From Ashinkailepas kermadecensis (taxonomy: Eukaryota; Arthropoda; Thecostraca; Neolepadidae): a stretch of DNA of 64,000 nucleotides. Below the pieces are notes generated by a model, which was not told the origin of the DNA, ran no database searches, and saw nothing but the letters and a program-made list of their open reading frames with translations. The stretch spans positions 77,501-141,500 of the forward strand of contig JAOTOM010004140.1 in NCBI GenBank assembly GCA_034440615.1, read 5' to 3'. The position numbers and the translations under genes are program-made. This document shows, piece after piece, positions 1-12,181 of this stretch; within the stretch, counting starts at the first letter, position 1, and the number at the start of each line of letters is the position of its first letter.

Positions 1-3000
1 CTAGGTCAGTTGTCACCCATGTCACCAGCCACAAACCAGCCACCAACCTACAGTGCCACCTACGTCAGTTATCACCCATGTCACCAGCCACCAGCCTACA
101 GTGCCACCTACGTCAGTTATCACCCATGTCACCAGCCACCAACCTACAGTGCCACCTAGGTCAGTTGTCACCCATGTCACCAGCCACAAACCAGCCACCA
201 ACCTACAGTGCCACCTACGTCAGTTATCACCCATGTCACCAGTCATCAACCTACAGTGCCATCTACGTCAGTTGTCACCCATGTCACCAGCCACCAACCT
301 ACAGTGCCACCTAGGTCAGTTGTCACCCATGTCACCAGCCACAAACCAGCCACCAACCTACAGTGCCACCTAGGTCAGTTGTCACCCATGTCACCAGCCA
401 CAAACCAGCCACCAACCTACAGTGCCACCTACGTCAGTTATCACCCATGTCACCAGCCACCAGCCTACAGTGCCACCTACGTCAGTTATCACCCATGTCA
501 CCAGCCACCAACCTACAGTGCCACCTAGGTCAGTTGTCACCCATGTCACCAGCCACAAACCAGCCACCAACCTACAGTGCCACCTACGTCAGTTATCACC
601 CATGTCACCAGCCACCAACCTACAGTGCCACCTACGTCAGTTATCACCCATGTCACCAGCCACCAACCTACAGTGCCACCTAGGTCAGTTGTCACCCATG
701 TCACCAGCCACAAACCAGCCACCAACCTACAGTGCCACCTACGTCAGTTATCACCCATGTCACCAGCCACCAACCTACAGTGCCACCTACGTCAGTTATC
801 ACCCATGTCACCAGCCACCAACCTACAGTGCCACCTACGTCAGTTATCACCCATGTCACCAGCCACCAACCTACAGTGCCACCTACGTCAGTTATCACCC
901 ATGTCACCAGTCATCAACCTACAGTGCCACCTACGTCAGTTATCACCCATGTCACCAGCCACCAACCTACAGTGATTGTGCCACCAACCTACAGTGCCAC
1001 CTACGTCAGTTATCACCCATGTCACCAGCCACCAACCTACAGTGCCACCTACGTCAGTTATCACCCATGTCACCAGTCATCAACCTACAGTGCCATCTAC
1101 GTCAGTTGTCACCCATGTCACCAGCCACCAACCTACAGTGCCACCTAGGTCAGTTGTCACCCATGTCACCAGCCACCAACCTACAGTGCCGCCTAGGTCA
1201 GTTATCACCCATGTCACCAGCCACCAACCTACAGTGCCACCTACGTCAGTTATCACCCATGTCACCAGCCACCAACCTACAGTGCCACCTACGTCAGTTA
1301 TCACCCATGTCACCAGTCATCAACCTACAGTGCCATCTACGTCAGTTGTCACCCATGTCACCAGCCACCAACCTACAGTGCCACCTAGGTCAGTTGTCAC
1401 CCATGTCACCAGCCACCAACCTACAGTGCCACCTAGGTCAGTTGTCACCCATGTCACCAGCCACCAACCTACAGTGCCACCTACGTCAGTTATCACCCAT
1501 GTCACCAGCCACCAACCTACAGTGCCACCTAGGTCAGTTGTCACCCATGTCACCAGCCACCAACCTACAGTGCCACCTACGTCAGTTATCACCCATGTCA
1601 CCAGCCACCAACCTACAGTGCCATCTACGTCAGTTGTCACCCATGTCACCAGCCACCAACCTACAGTGCCATCTACGTCAGTTGTCACCCATGTCACCAG
1701 CCACCAACCTACAGTGCCATCTACGTCAGTTGTCACCCATGTCACCAGCCACCAACCTACAGTGCCATCTACGTCAGTTGTCACCCATGTCACCAGCCAC
1801 CAACCTACAGTGCCACCTACGTCAGTTGTTTCCATGTCACCAGCCACCAACCTACAGTGCCACCTAGGTCAGTTGTCACCCATGTCACCAGCCACCAACC
1901 TACAGCACATCCATGTCACCAGCCACCAACCTACAGTGCCACCTACGTCAGTTATCACCCATGTCACCAGCCACCAACCTACAGTGCCACCTACGTCAGT
2001 TATCACCCATGTCACCAGCCACCAACCTACAGTGCCATCTACGTCAGTTGTCACCCATGTCACCAGCCACCAACCTACAGTGCCACCTAGGTCAGTTGTC
2101 ACCCATGTCACCAGTCATCAACCTACAGTGCCACCTACGTCAGTTGTCACTCATGTCACCAGCCACCAACCTACAATGCCATCTACGTCAGTTGTCACCC
2201 ATGTCACCAGCCACCAACCTACAGTGCCACCTAGGTCAGTTGTCACCCATGTCACCAGCCACCAACCTACAGTGCCACCTACGTCAGTTATCACCCATGT
2301 CACCAGCCACCAACCTACAGTGCCATCTACGTCAGTTGTCACCCATGTCACCAGCCACCAACCTACAGTGCCATCTACGTCAGTTGTCACCCATGTCACC
2401 AGCCACCAACCTACAGTGCCATCTACGTCAGTTGTCACCCATGTCACCAGCCACCAACCTACAGTGCCATCTACGTCAGTTGTCACCCATGTCACCAGCC
2501 ACCAACCTACAGTGCCATCTACGTCAGTTGTCACCCATGTCACCAGCCACCAACCTACGTGCCATCTACAGTGCCATCTACGTCAGTTGTCACTCATGTC
2601 ACCAGCCACCAACCTACAATGCCATCTACGTCAGTTGTCACTCATGTCACCAGCCACCAACCTACAGTGCCACCTGTCAGTTGTCACCCATGTCACCAGC
2701 CATCAACCTACAGTGCCACCTACGTCAGTTGTCACCCATGTCACCAGCCACCAACCTACAGTGCCATCTACGTCAGTTGTCACCCATGTCACCAGCCACC
2801 AACCTACAGTGCCACCTACGTCAGTTGTCACCCATGTATCACGGAACCAGCCACCAACCTACAGTGCCATCTACGTCAGTTTACCCTGTCCGCCAACCTA
2901 CAGTGCAGTTGTCACCCATGTCACCAGCCACCAACCTACAGTGCCACCTACGTCAGTTGTCACCCATGTCACCAGCCACCAACCTACAGCCACCTACGTC

Positions 3001-3502
3001 GGTTTTCCCCATGTCCCAGCCACCAACCTACAGTGCCACCTACGTCAGTTGTCACCCATGTCACCAGCCACCAACCTACAGTGCCACCTACGTCAGTTGT
3101 CACCCATGTCACCAGCCACCAACCTACAGTGCCATCTACGTCAGTTGTCACCCATGTCACCAGCCACCAACCTACAGTGCCATCTACGTCAGTTGTCACC
3201 CATGTCACCAGCCACCAACCTACAATGGCACCTGCTTCAGTTGTCACCCATGTCACCAGTCATCAACCTACAGTGCCATCTACGTCAGTTGTCACCCATG
3301 TCACCAGCCACCAACCTACAGTGCCATCTACGTCAGTTGTCACCCATGTCACCAGCCACCAACCTACAGTGCCACCTACGTCAGTTGTCACCCATGTCAC
3401 CAGCCACCAACCTACAGTGCCACCTACGTCAGTTGTCACCCATGTCACCAGCCACCAACCTACAATGGCACCTGCTTCAGTTGTCACTCATGCCACAAGC
3501 CT
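1..3502. repeat. 48-bp minisatellite array
   Basis: About 70 head-to-tail copies of a 48-bp unit recognisable by CTACAGTGCCACCTACGTCAG. Variant units of 59 bp arise from an 11-bp internal duplication (AGCCACAAACC), and single-base variants (CTACG/CTAGG, CCACC/CCATC) alternate along the array. Copies become more deleted and divergent from about 2550 to 3020. The array starts outside the window. Because 48 is a multiple of three, frames of up to 992 codons stay open on both strands, but the variants include in-frame TAG and frame changes from the 59-bp units, so I do not regard it as coding. Confidence 0.95.
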
Positions 3503-3589
3503 TAAAGCGAGTATTCGTGGTATCCATGCATAAAGCCGGTTTTTGCGAGTGGCGGCGCGCTTTGGAGCGCCAGATACATCTGCAGCCTA

Positions 3590-4520
3590 TCGTTGTGCTT
3601 TTTATAGCACCGCTATTTATTTACGGCCCTCGACGGGAGTTTTGTGACTACAGCGTGAATTTTTGGGAAACCCTGGTCCGAGCTTGTGGGACTCCGGCTC
3701 GATTTTTGTGCTTCCAGCGCGATTTCTTGGGGCTACGACGCGATTTTTCGGGCCCAGGCGCGCGGTTCCGGGGACCCGGCGCGAGTTTTCTAGGCTCGTT
3801 GCGATATTTTTTTTCGAAACTTCTAAACTGTTCGAAGCCCGGGTCCCGGTGTGATTTTGTGATCCACGGCAACATATTAGGGTGCCCGGCCGCGATTTTA
3901 GAACTTCGGTGTTTTTTTTTCGGGGGTGGGGCTACGCGTTTTTTGTGCTTCTAGCGCGATTTTTGGTGACCTAGGACCATTTTTCGAGACCGAGAGCATA
4001 TGTTCGGATTCCATACTTACATTTGGGGGACCAGTAATATTTGTTTTCGTATCCCGACACGATTTTAGGGGCCACACTATATTTATTTTGGGCACCAGCC
4101 AGTTTAATTGTATCCCCAGCGCGATATTTCTGGCTCAGGCACGAATTGTAGGGTCCCGACGGGAGTTGTCGTGTCCTTCCGGAGTTTTCCAGGGTCCATT
4201 GTATGCACTTGGCCCTTCGATGGGAAATTGTCGATGCTCCGACTGGAATTTTGGTCTCCAGCTCGAATGTCAGGGTACCTGCGAAATTATCAAGCCCTGG
4301 CGCAAGCCCTGGCGCAAGCCTTCGGGCCCTGCTGCATTTATTTTCGGCCCTTGACGGCAATTTTTAGGGACTCCGACTGGAATATTTGGGAACGCAGTGC
4401 ATTTTTGGAGGGACCAGCACGATTTTGGGGGCAAGGAGCGAGTTCTCGGTGCAAGTTGTACTTAACTGGAGCCCCAACGCCAATTTGTGGCGCTTCCAAC
4501 GGGAAGTTTAGTCTGCTGTA
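3590..4520 (+). repeat. Degenerate CGCGATTTTTGGG-type array (array A)
   Basis: Roughly 22-26 bp degenerate units of the form GGGCCC-CAGCGCGATTTTT repeat along this stretch, each differing strongly from its neighbours. The same unit type forms arrays at 17540-19677, 19740-21138 and, inverted, 51136-52120. Open frames here have no recognisable protein content. From 4520 to 4640 it passes into a short degenerate CAGTTACAGAGG-type repeat. Confidence 0.75.
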
Positions 4521-4872
4521 GAGGGACCACTAACAGTTACTGGGGTTCAGCAGTTACAGAGGATCCTGCGGCAGTTGGTGTCGTTTGACAGCTGCAGAGG
4601 CACCTGAAACAGTTACACAGGGTCAGAGGGACCCTCTAAAGAAACTACCGGGCACATGGAGTCGGGGTCAGGTCCGGCAGCCAAATGGTCGATTGGTTGG
4701 CTGTTTGGTGTTTAGTGGGCACCGAAGCGAAGCACCCACCTGACAGCGGACGGGTCGGCCCAAGAGTATGTAGGCCACCACAGAGCACTGCGTTACTGTA
4801 CAACTGCAACATAGCATAGTCGATATATTTCGCAACTACACGACACACACACAGAGACAAACATAAAGACAA
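4521..4872. other. No gene recognised
   Basis: After a few CAGTTACAG-type degenerate repeats (to about 4640) I see nothing identifiable. The short minus-strand frame at 4645-4965 runs through the micro-insertion that follows and has no recognisable domain. Confidence 0.5.
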
Positions 4873-4882
4873 CAACACAGGA

Positions 4883-4946
4883 TTGATTGATTGACTATTT
4901 GGGTGTAAGGGCACGCCGACTACCGGGTCATTTCGCGCCCATATAG
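4883..4946 (-). mobile_element. 64-bp LINE/SINE 3'-end micro-insertion
   Basis: On the minus strand this is only the structured 3' end of a retroelement: stem GGGCGC, loop with ATGACC, GTCGGC, closing GTGCCC, then TTACACCCAAATAG and a (TCAA)n tail. It is bounded by a perfect 10-bp target site duplication, CAACACAGGA, at 4873-4882 and 4947-4956. It is therefore a complete retrotransposition event of only 64 bp, with no room for a promoter or gene. Confidence 0.85.
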
Positions 4947-5084
4947 CAACACAGGAAATAGACATCTAGGGAACATGAAACGTAATTATTAGGCTTTAAC
5001 GGGCAGAGGACAGTTCATTGGGATGCCCCCGAAGAATATGCGCCCACTTACTGAACTCTGTTGTACTTTCCTGTCGATCTGACA

Positions 5085-5200
5085 TCAGGGTGTAAGCGCC
5101 AGTGCAGTGCTAAGTCAGAGTTGCATTCAAAAGGCCTACCACATACATCACAGGCGTACGGCTTAACCTACCCTTACAACATACATCACAAGTGTACGAT
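5085..5200 (-). pseudogene. C2H2 zinc-finger relic
   Basis: Minus-strand translation of about 5085-5168 gives one C2H2 finger, KPYACDVCGRPF followed by LALHWRLH, with all four zinc ligands. Directly upstream on that strand a second YTCDVC motif lies in a different frame after stop codons, so the fragment is decayed. It lies just outside the left arm of the foldback-like element. It may be debris of the same family as the zinc-finger locus at 11760-14345, but a direct link is inference. Confidence 0.6.
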
Positions 5201-5204
5201 TCTA

Positions 5205-6900
5205 GGACAAATGTACGTAAGGACAATTGTACGTATGGCAGATGTACGTACGCAAATGTACGTAAGCAAATGTACGTAAGCGCAGATGTACGTATGGCAA
5301 TTGTACGTAAGCGCAGATGTACGTATGGCTATTGTACGTAAGCGCAAATGTACGTATGGCAAATGTACGTATGCGCAAATGTACGCATGCGCAAATGTAC
5401 ATAAGCGCAAATGTACGTAAGCGCAAATGTACGTATGCGCAAATGTACGTAAGCGCAAATGTACGTATGCGCAAATGTACGTATGCGCAAAAGTACGTAT
5501 GCGCAAATGTACGTAAGCGCAAATGTACGTATGCGCAAAAGTACGTATGCGCAAATGTACGTAAGCGCAAATGTACGTATGCGCAAAAGTATGTATGCGC
5601 AAATGTACGTAAGCGCAAATGTACGTAAGCTCAAAAGTACGTGTGCGCAAATGTACGTAACCGCAAAAGTACGTCAGGGCAAATGTACCTACGCAAATAC
5701 AGTTTTACGTAATCGAAGTGTATGAAAGCGCACGTGTACGTATCTGTACATTTACGTATGTGTAAATGTACTTGAGCGCAAATGTACGTATTCGCAAAAG
5801 TATGTATAGGCAAATGCCCGTATGCGCAATTGTACATAACCGCAAATTTACGTGAGAGCAATTATATGGAAATACAGCTTTAGATAACCCAAATGTCTGA
5901 AAGCGCACGTGTACGTAAACGCAAATGTACGTAAGCGCGAATGTACGTATGCGCGAAAGTACGTATGCGCAAATGTACGTAAGCGCAAATGTACGTATGC
6001 GTAAATGTACGTATGCGCAAAAGTACGTATGCGCAAATGTACGTAAGCGCAAATGTACGTATGCGCAAAAGTACGTATCCGCAAATGTACGTAAGCGCAA
6101 ATGTACGTATGCGCAAAAGTACGTATGCGTAAATGTACGTAAGCGCAAGTGTACGTAAGCGCAAACGTACCTAAGCGCAAATGTACGCACGCGCAAATGC
6201 ACGTATGCGCAAAAGTACGTAAGCGCAAATGTACGTAAGCTCAAAAGCACGTATGCGCAAATGTACGTAACCGCAAAAGTACGTAAGGGCAAATGTACGC
6301 AAATACAGTTTTACGTATTCGAAGTGTATGAAAGCGCACGTGCACGTATGCGTACATGGACGTATGTGCAAATATACTTGAGCGCGAATGTACGTAAGTG
6401 CAAATGTACGTATTCGCAAAAGTACGTATAGGCAAATGCCCGGATGTGCAATCGTACGTAACCGCAAATGTACGTAATACCAAATATATGGAAATTCAGC
6501 TTTAGGTAACCCAAATGTCTGAAAGCGCACGTGTACGTATGAGTAAATGTACGTAAGCGCAAATGTACCCAAGCGCAAATGTACATACAATGTAAGACTA
6601 TGTAAGCACAAATGCACGCATGCGCAAATGTATATATGTACAAATGTACGTAAGCGGAATGGATGTACGCAACAACAAAATTACATGATAAAAATGTATG
6701 CATATTCAGTTATACGTAACCCAAATGTATGAAAACGCAAGTGTAAGTAAGCACAAAGGTACGTATGCTCAAATGTAGGCAAGCGCAAATGAACTTATAC
6801 GCAAATGCACGTTAGCACAAATGTATATACGTGCAAAGGTGCGCAAGCACAAATGTAAGTACCCACAAATGTGCCTATGTGTAAAGGTACGCATGCGCAC
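5205..6900 (+). repeat. Left arm, 16-bp tandem repeat
   Basis: Around 90 degenerate copies of GCGCAAATGTACGTAA, or its variant ending in TAT, read on this strand. The unit contains the palindrome TACGTA. Open frames through it (cysteine/tyrosine-rich repeats such as TYICAYVHLRI) are artefacts of the 16-bp period, which cycles through all three frames, and not proteins. Confidence 0.9.
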
Positions 6901-9661
6901 CTGTCGCCTACGCCGCTCACGCGCCCTCACCACGCCTGCCGACCTTTGTCACCTCAAGACGCCCTTGAGTCATCTCAACATGCCCGACTTTAACCGGGCC
7001 GTCGCCTGGTTCGCCGTCACCATTGGCTTGTTCGGGCCCTCCGTGCACCTAAATATCTCAACCCCACAGAACACCAGTGGGATCCCGGGGGATCCTGTCA
7101 GAACCAGCACCTTACGGTCCACAGATGTTACTTGGTCCTCGCCATCCTCTGGCCTCTGGCCAGGCGGAGTGGGACCCCACGAAAAATATCAGGTGTGGTT
7201 CGAATCCCAGTGACCTCAGCAGTGGCGTATCAATGATTTAGTCTCGTGGGAGGGACGAACACCTGAAGAGCCCTACCTGCTGAGGGACCCTATGTTTATA
7301 ACACAAAGGAAAGGAAAACCAATTACGGAATTCAATGGGACATAAATACATATCTAATGAAGGCAGGAATTTTATTGGATTGAGTCAAAATATCAGCACT
7401 CATCTGCATGAGCAGAATTGCTCCTTTCTGTTATCCGCTAAGTTCAGACATAGTTTAATAGGGAGGGTGTTCATGATAAGAGTAGGCTCACATTGCTGTG
7501 CCTTTTCAACACCGTCACACGTTCTCAAAATGAGGCATGAATACCAGTGGGAAAAATTAAGTGCAAAAGTTGGGGACAGAGAGGAGCTAGCAACATGCCT
7601 GACCAGCTATGCGCAGCACACAGCTCCCCGCAAATTATTATTAATGTTTTGCTTAACCGATGACACCCTGGTACCCACCAGGGCGAAACAACTGGCATCG
7701 CTGGAGCGACCGTCATCACAGCTATCGCTGGTCTGTGTCCTTGGCAGCATTTATGACTATGATGGATATCCTATCTCTGAGGTTGGCCCTCAGTATTCCT
7801 CGCACCCATCGCCACTTCTCAAGGACTCTCTTAGCTCTCATGGGCCCCGATCCTTCAGGTGCTCATCCTAAGGTTCAAGCACACCCCAGTGCAGTTCTAT
7901 CTGGCTCTCTGAGGACCTATTCATCCGTCAGGAGCTCTCTCCAACTTGCATGGGCCATTTCCAGTCCTCGATAAACCTGCATAGCTTTCAGGGGAATCCT
8001 GCGCACCTCAGAGACAGGCCTCACACTTTCTCGCAAATATCGCCAGCTCTCGGAACTCTCCTAAGCTCTTACCTGGTTCTGTTCATCCCTCAGTGTTCCT
8101 CCCACGCATCAGGAGCATCACAGTCTCATCCGCTCTAGCTCACAGGGGACCTTCCCAGTCTTCGACAGCATGTCGGCATGCAAAGACATTCTAGCTCTGA
8201 AGCTGGCTCTCAGTATTCCTCATAACCATCGCTAGCCATTAGGGGCTCTTTTCAGATCTCAGGATGTCCTGTTCTTTTCATAGGGACCCCTTCCAAGCCT
8301 CTTAGACATCCCAGTCCAGTCCTCTATAGCTTTCAGTGATCATTTGCAATCGGCATGGGTTATCTCCATCTGCCAGCGGCCATTCCCAGTATTTGACAAT
8401 ATTTCTAGCTGCAAGGTATTTCTAGCCCTGGCACTGGCTCTCAGAATTCCTCACCACCATCGTAAACCTTAGGGACTCTCCTTAACTCTCAGGGTGCTCT
8501 GTTGGCCATCGGGGGCCCTCTCAAGCTGCTAGGGACCCTTCCTAGTAATCGACAGCTCTTTAAAATTGTAATCTCACAAGGGACCTTGTTCATCCATTAG
8601 AGGCCGCTCTCAACCTCGGAAGAATCCCATTCCAGTCCTCCATTACTCTCACGAGATCCTCTCCATCGCTCGGTACCATTTCCTGCTTTTAGGGACCCAT
8701 CACAGTCCTGAATGGTTTCGTCTAGCTCTCGTCTCGGGGGAATTTCAGATCTGAGATGGACCCTCACTTGTCCTCTTCAGTTCTCAGGGGTCCTGTCCAT
8801 CCCTCAGGGGCCCTTCCAACCCAAAAGAGCATCCCTGCCCTCTCTAGCTCTCAGGCGCCCTGTGTGCTCCTAAGCTACGAGCCCACTCCACCTGAGATTC
8901 CTCTTCCCAGCTGCCACGGGCATTCCAACTCTAGGGCGGGCTCTCTGGTCTTCACGGCCCTTGTCACCTCTCAGGGTGAACGTATTCAGGTATCGAGGGC
9001 CATTTCCACACAAGCTGTTAGATGCGTTTGCATTTGTCCTCGGTTATATCTCTGCCCCTCAGGGCGATCGCCTGGAGAGCCCCATCGGCAGGTGCCCTTT
9101 CACCCCTTGGAAACGCCACTGCTTTTTAACGGCTCGGGGCTTGGGCTTAGCTGGCCTTTGCGTAGCAACGGGATCCCACCGCTCCGGCCCGGCTCGTCCC
9201 CTAGCTCGGGGGCCTCGTTATCGGCCTGAGGCCCACTGTCAGCTTTGGGCCCCTCTTCATCAGCGTGAGCCAAAGCCGAAGGCTCTGCACGTCCGGCCCG
9301 GGCCCCCATCCGTCGGATGAGGGATCCTCTTCCACGGTCAGGACACTCCGTCCGGCCGGAGTACCCTCTTCAAAAGTTTGGTTCTTCTCTATCACGCAAG
9401 GGGCCCTCCGTGCAGCTTCGGCCCCCAGCGGTCCAGAGGCCGTTCATACCGGCTCTGGTCCCTCTCCGACGGCCCAGAGCATCTTACGGCGGTAGGGATC
9501 TGTCCGTCGGCACAGTAGCCCTCCTTGGTGATCCAAAGTCTCCTCTGTCAGGCCGGAGGCCCTCTTTCAACAGCTTGCCCCCCCCCCCATCAGGCCAGGG
9601 ACCTTTGCACCGCATGGGCCCCATCTATCGACCCAAGTGCCCTTTCTGACTGTCTGAGATC
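6901..9661. other. Foldback-like element interior
   Basis: No protein could be recognised. 7222-7232 has CAGTGGCGTAT, like the terminus attached to the degenerate arrays elsewhere. From about 7740 to 9655 the sequence is a highly degenerate array of CTCTCAGGGGACCCTTCC-like units of roughly 25-40 bp. The 178-codon frame at 7335-7871 shows no domain I know and overlaps the start of those repeats. Confidence 0.55.
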
Positions 9662-10982
9662 CTCATCGCTTACGTACACTTGTGCTTACGTACATTTGCG
9701 CTTACGTACTTTTGCATAATACGTACATTTGCGCTTACGTACATTTGCGCATACGTACTTTTGCGCATACGTACATGTGCGCATACGTACTTTTGCGCAT
9801 ACGTACATTTGCGCTTACGCACATTTACGCATACGTATTTTTGCGCATACGTGCATTTGCGCTTGCGTACATCTGCGCTTACGTACATTTGCGCATACGT
9901 ACTTTTGCACATACGTACATTTGCGCTGACTTACATTTGCGTATACGTACTTTTGCGCATACGTACATTTGCGCTTACGTACATTTGCGCATACGTACTT
10001 TTGCGCATAAGTACATTTGCGCATACGTACACTTGCGCTTACGTACATTTGCGCATACGTACTTTTGCGCATACGTACATTTGCGCTTACGTACATTAGT
10101 AATGACATATATTTGTCATACGGGCATTTACATTTACACTTTGGTTACGTAAAGCTATATTTACACACATTTGCTCTTACGTACTTTTGCGCTAAATTAC
10201 TTGTGCATACGTACATTTGCGCTCACGCACATTTCCGTATACGCACATTTGCGCTTACAAACCCCTGCACTTATGCACATTTGCGCATACGTACTTTTGC
10301 AATTACGTGCATATGCGCATACGTAAACGTGCGCTTTCATACACTTGGGTTACGTAAAGCTGTACTTATACATTTGCTCTTACGTACTTTTGCGGTTACG
10401 TACATTTGCGCATACGTACATTTGTGCTTACGTACATTTGCGCATACGTACATTTGCGCATACGTACATTTGTGCATACGTTCTTTTGCGTGCATACGTG
10501 CATTTGCGCTTACGTATATTTGTGCTTACGTACTTTTGCGCATACGTACATTTGCGCTTACGTACTTTTGCGCATACGTGCATCTGCGCTTGCGTACATT
10601 TGCGCTTAGGTACGTTTGCGCTTACATACACTTGTGCTTACGTACATTTGCGCATACGTACTTTTGCGCATACGTACATTTGCGCTTACGTACATTTGCG
10701 TATACGTACTTTTGCGCATACGTACATTTGTGCTTACGTACATTTGCGCATACGTACTTTTGCGCATACGTACATTTGCGCTTACGTACATTTGCGCTTA
10801 CGTACATTTGCGCATACGTACATTTGCGCATACGTACATTTGCAATACGTACATTTGCGCTTACGTACATTAGCCATACGTACATCTGCGCTTACGTACA
10901 ATTGCCGTACGTACATCTGCGCTTACGTACATTTGCGTACGTACATCTGCCATACGTACATTTGCTTTACGCACATTTGTCC
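9662..10982 (-). repeat. Right arm, 16-bp tandem repeat (inverted)
   Basis: The same 16-bp unit as the left arm but in inverse orientation (TTACGTACATTTGCGC). It is about 1.3 kb long against 1.7 kb on the left, so the arms differ in copy number. Its outer end mirrors the outer end of the left arm unit by unit. Confidence 0.9.
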
Positions 10983-11759
10983 GGTTACCGTTCCCACACC
11001 GAGCGCCCGGCTCGGCCGGCCGAGACTGTCTGATTGCGACATGATTCGGTCGGGTGTCATGTCATTGTGACTCCCGTATCGCCGTTTTACCGTGCGGCGC
11101 ATGTGGGCTGGTCGGAAGTATTCTCTACCAAGCGCAGCCCGCTAGGTATGATGGCGCCATTGTCTGATGAAATAGTCGCTCTCGACCAATCGTGGTTTGC
11201 TACGTAAAGCTGCTCCTCGGCCAGCGCCAACGGCTGGCCCCTGGGGCCGAGTTAGTCGTCCCGGGGCAGTCGACCGGGCAAGATGTGCGCGAGCGGCAGC
11301 GGCGAGCGAACCGCTCGGTTGGACGGTTGTCTGTCGTTGTCAGCCATGGTTGCCTGTTTATTTGAAAACACGAACTTTTGTTGATTTTGGTGTCACTTTT
11401 GGACTGTTGAAACTGTTGCACAAGTTGTCACCGTTTGGTTAACTAATCAGCCCGGTCACTACAAGGGCATTAACGGCTGGTGACTTTGAAAACCGGCTCT
11501 TGGATGAGAACGGGCGATTGAGAGAAGCTATTGAATGTGAGAACCAGATATCGTACAAGCGAGGCAAAACCTGGACTATCACTGCCAGGCAAGCTGGGAC
11601 TTGCCTACATTAGCTAACCGTAGCCACGTACGTGGCAGGCGTCCGATCGGCCGTGCACACGATTCAGTGCCGTGATGGTCGTGATTTAACAGTAAAATAC
11701 TTCAGCCAAGCTCCACTTCAGTATGGGTCACCGTGGGTGGTGGGATGCTTGTTTAAGGT
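10983..11759. other. No gene recognised
   Basis: GC-rich at first (to about 11330), then mixed. Short frames exist on both strands, none with a recognisable domain. The last part may be the 3' continuation of the zinc-finger locus that ends near 11760 on the minus strand. Confidence 0.4.
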
Positions 11760-12181
11760 ATACCTACGCGTGAAGGACTTGTCGCACGTGTCACAATGAC
11801 ACCGTCTGTTGCTCGTGTGAGTGTGGTCATGCTGCGATAGGTACGATTTCATAACAAACCGCTTGGCACAAATCCTAGAGCGTTACGACCGATCGCCCCT
11901 GTGGGCAACGTGATGCACTATCAAGTTTCCTGGAAGCGAAGAAGATTTGCCACACAGGTGACAGCAGGGTATAGCTGACGGCTGACGGCTGACGGCATCG
12001 CTCGTCAGCCGCGAGGCTGCTGTGGTGGTCTTTCAAACTGCATTGATGCCTAAAAGAATTGTCACATACGCTGCAACTGTATGGTCTGTCGCTCGTCTGG
12101 GTATGGTCATGTCGTACAAGGTGTGATTTCGACGAAGATCACTTTCCACAACAAGTGATGAGGGTTCGTAGTGCGAACTTG

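Larger units (their letters stand above)
5205..10982. mobile_element. Foldback-like element, 5.8 kb
   Basis: Two long inverted arms (5205-6900 and 9662-10982) made of tandem 16-bp units enclose about 2.8 kb of other sequence. The outermost bases of both arms match when inverted: each begins GGACAAATG and continues with a GGCAGATGTACGTACGC unit. Irregular spacer units also recur in both arms (TATGAAAGCGCACGTG near 5725, 5897, 6330 and 6513, and inverted near 10325). Long terminal inverted repeats built from short tandem repeats define foldback (FB) transposons in flies. I see no transposase and no convincing target duplication. Confidence 0.7.

Noticed and set aside
1..3502. CRISPR array
   Set aside because: Direct repeats without unique spacers; the whole unit is repeated, which is a minisatellite.
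976..3954. 992-codon open frame with threonine/histidine/proline-rich repeats
   Set aside because: It follows from a 48-bp repeat period; parallel frames are open on both strands, and the last 150 codons run into unrelated array sequence.
10017..11033. 338-codon cysteine/tyrosine-rich repeat protein
   Set aside because: Translation of 16-bp tandem repeats; equivalent frames occur in other phases and in the opposite arm.
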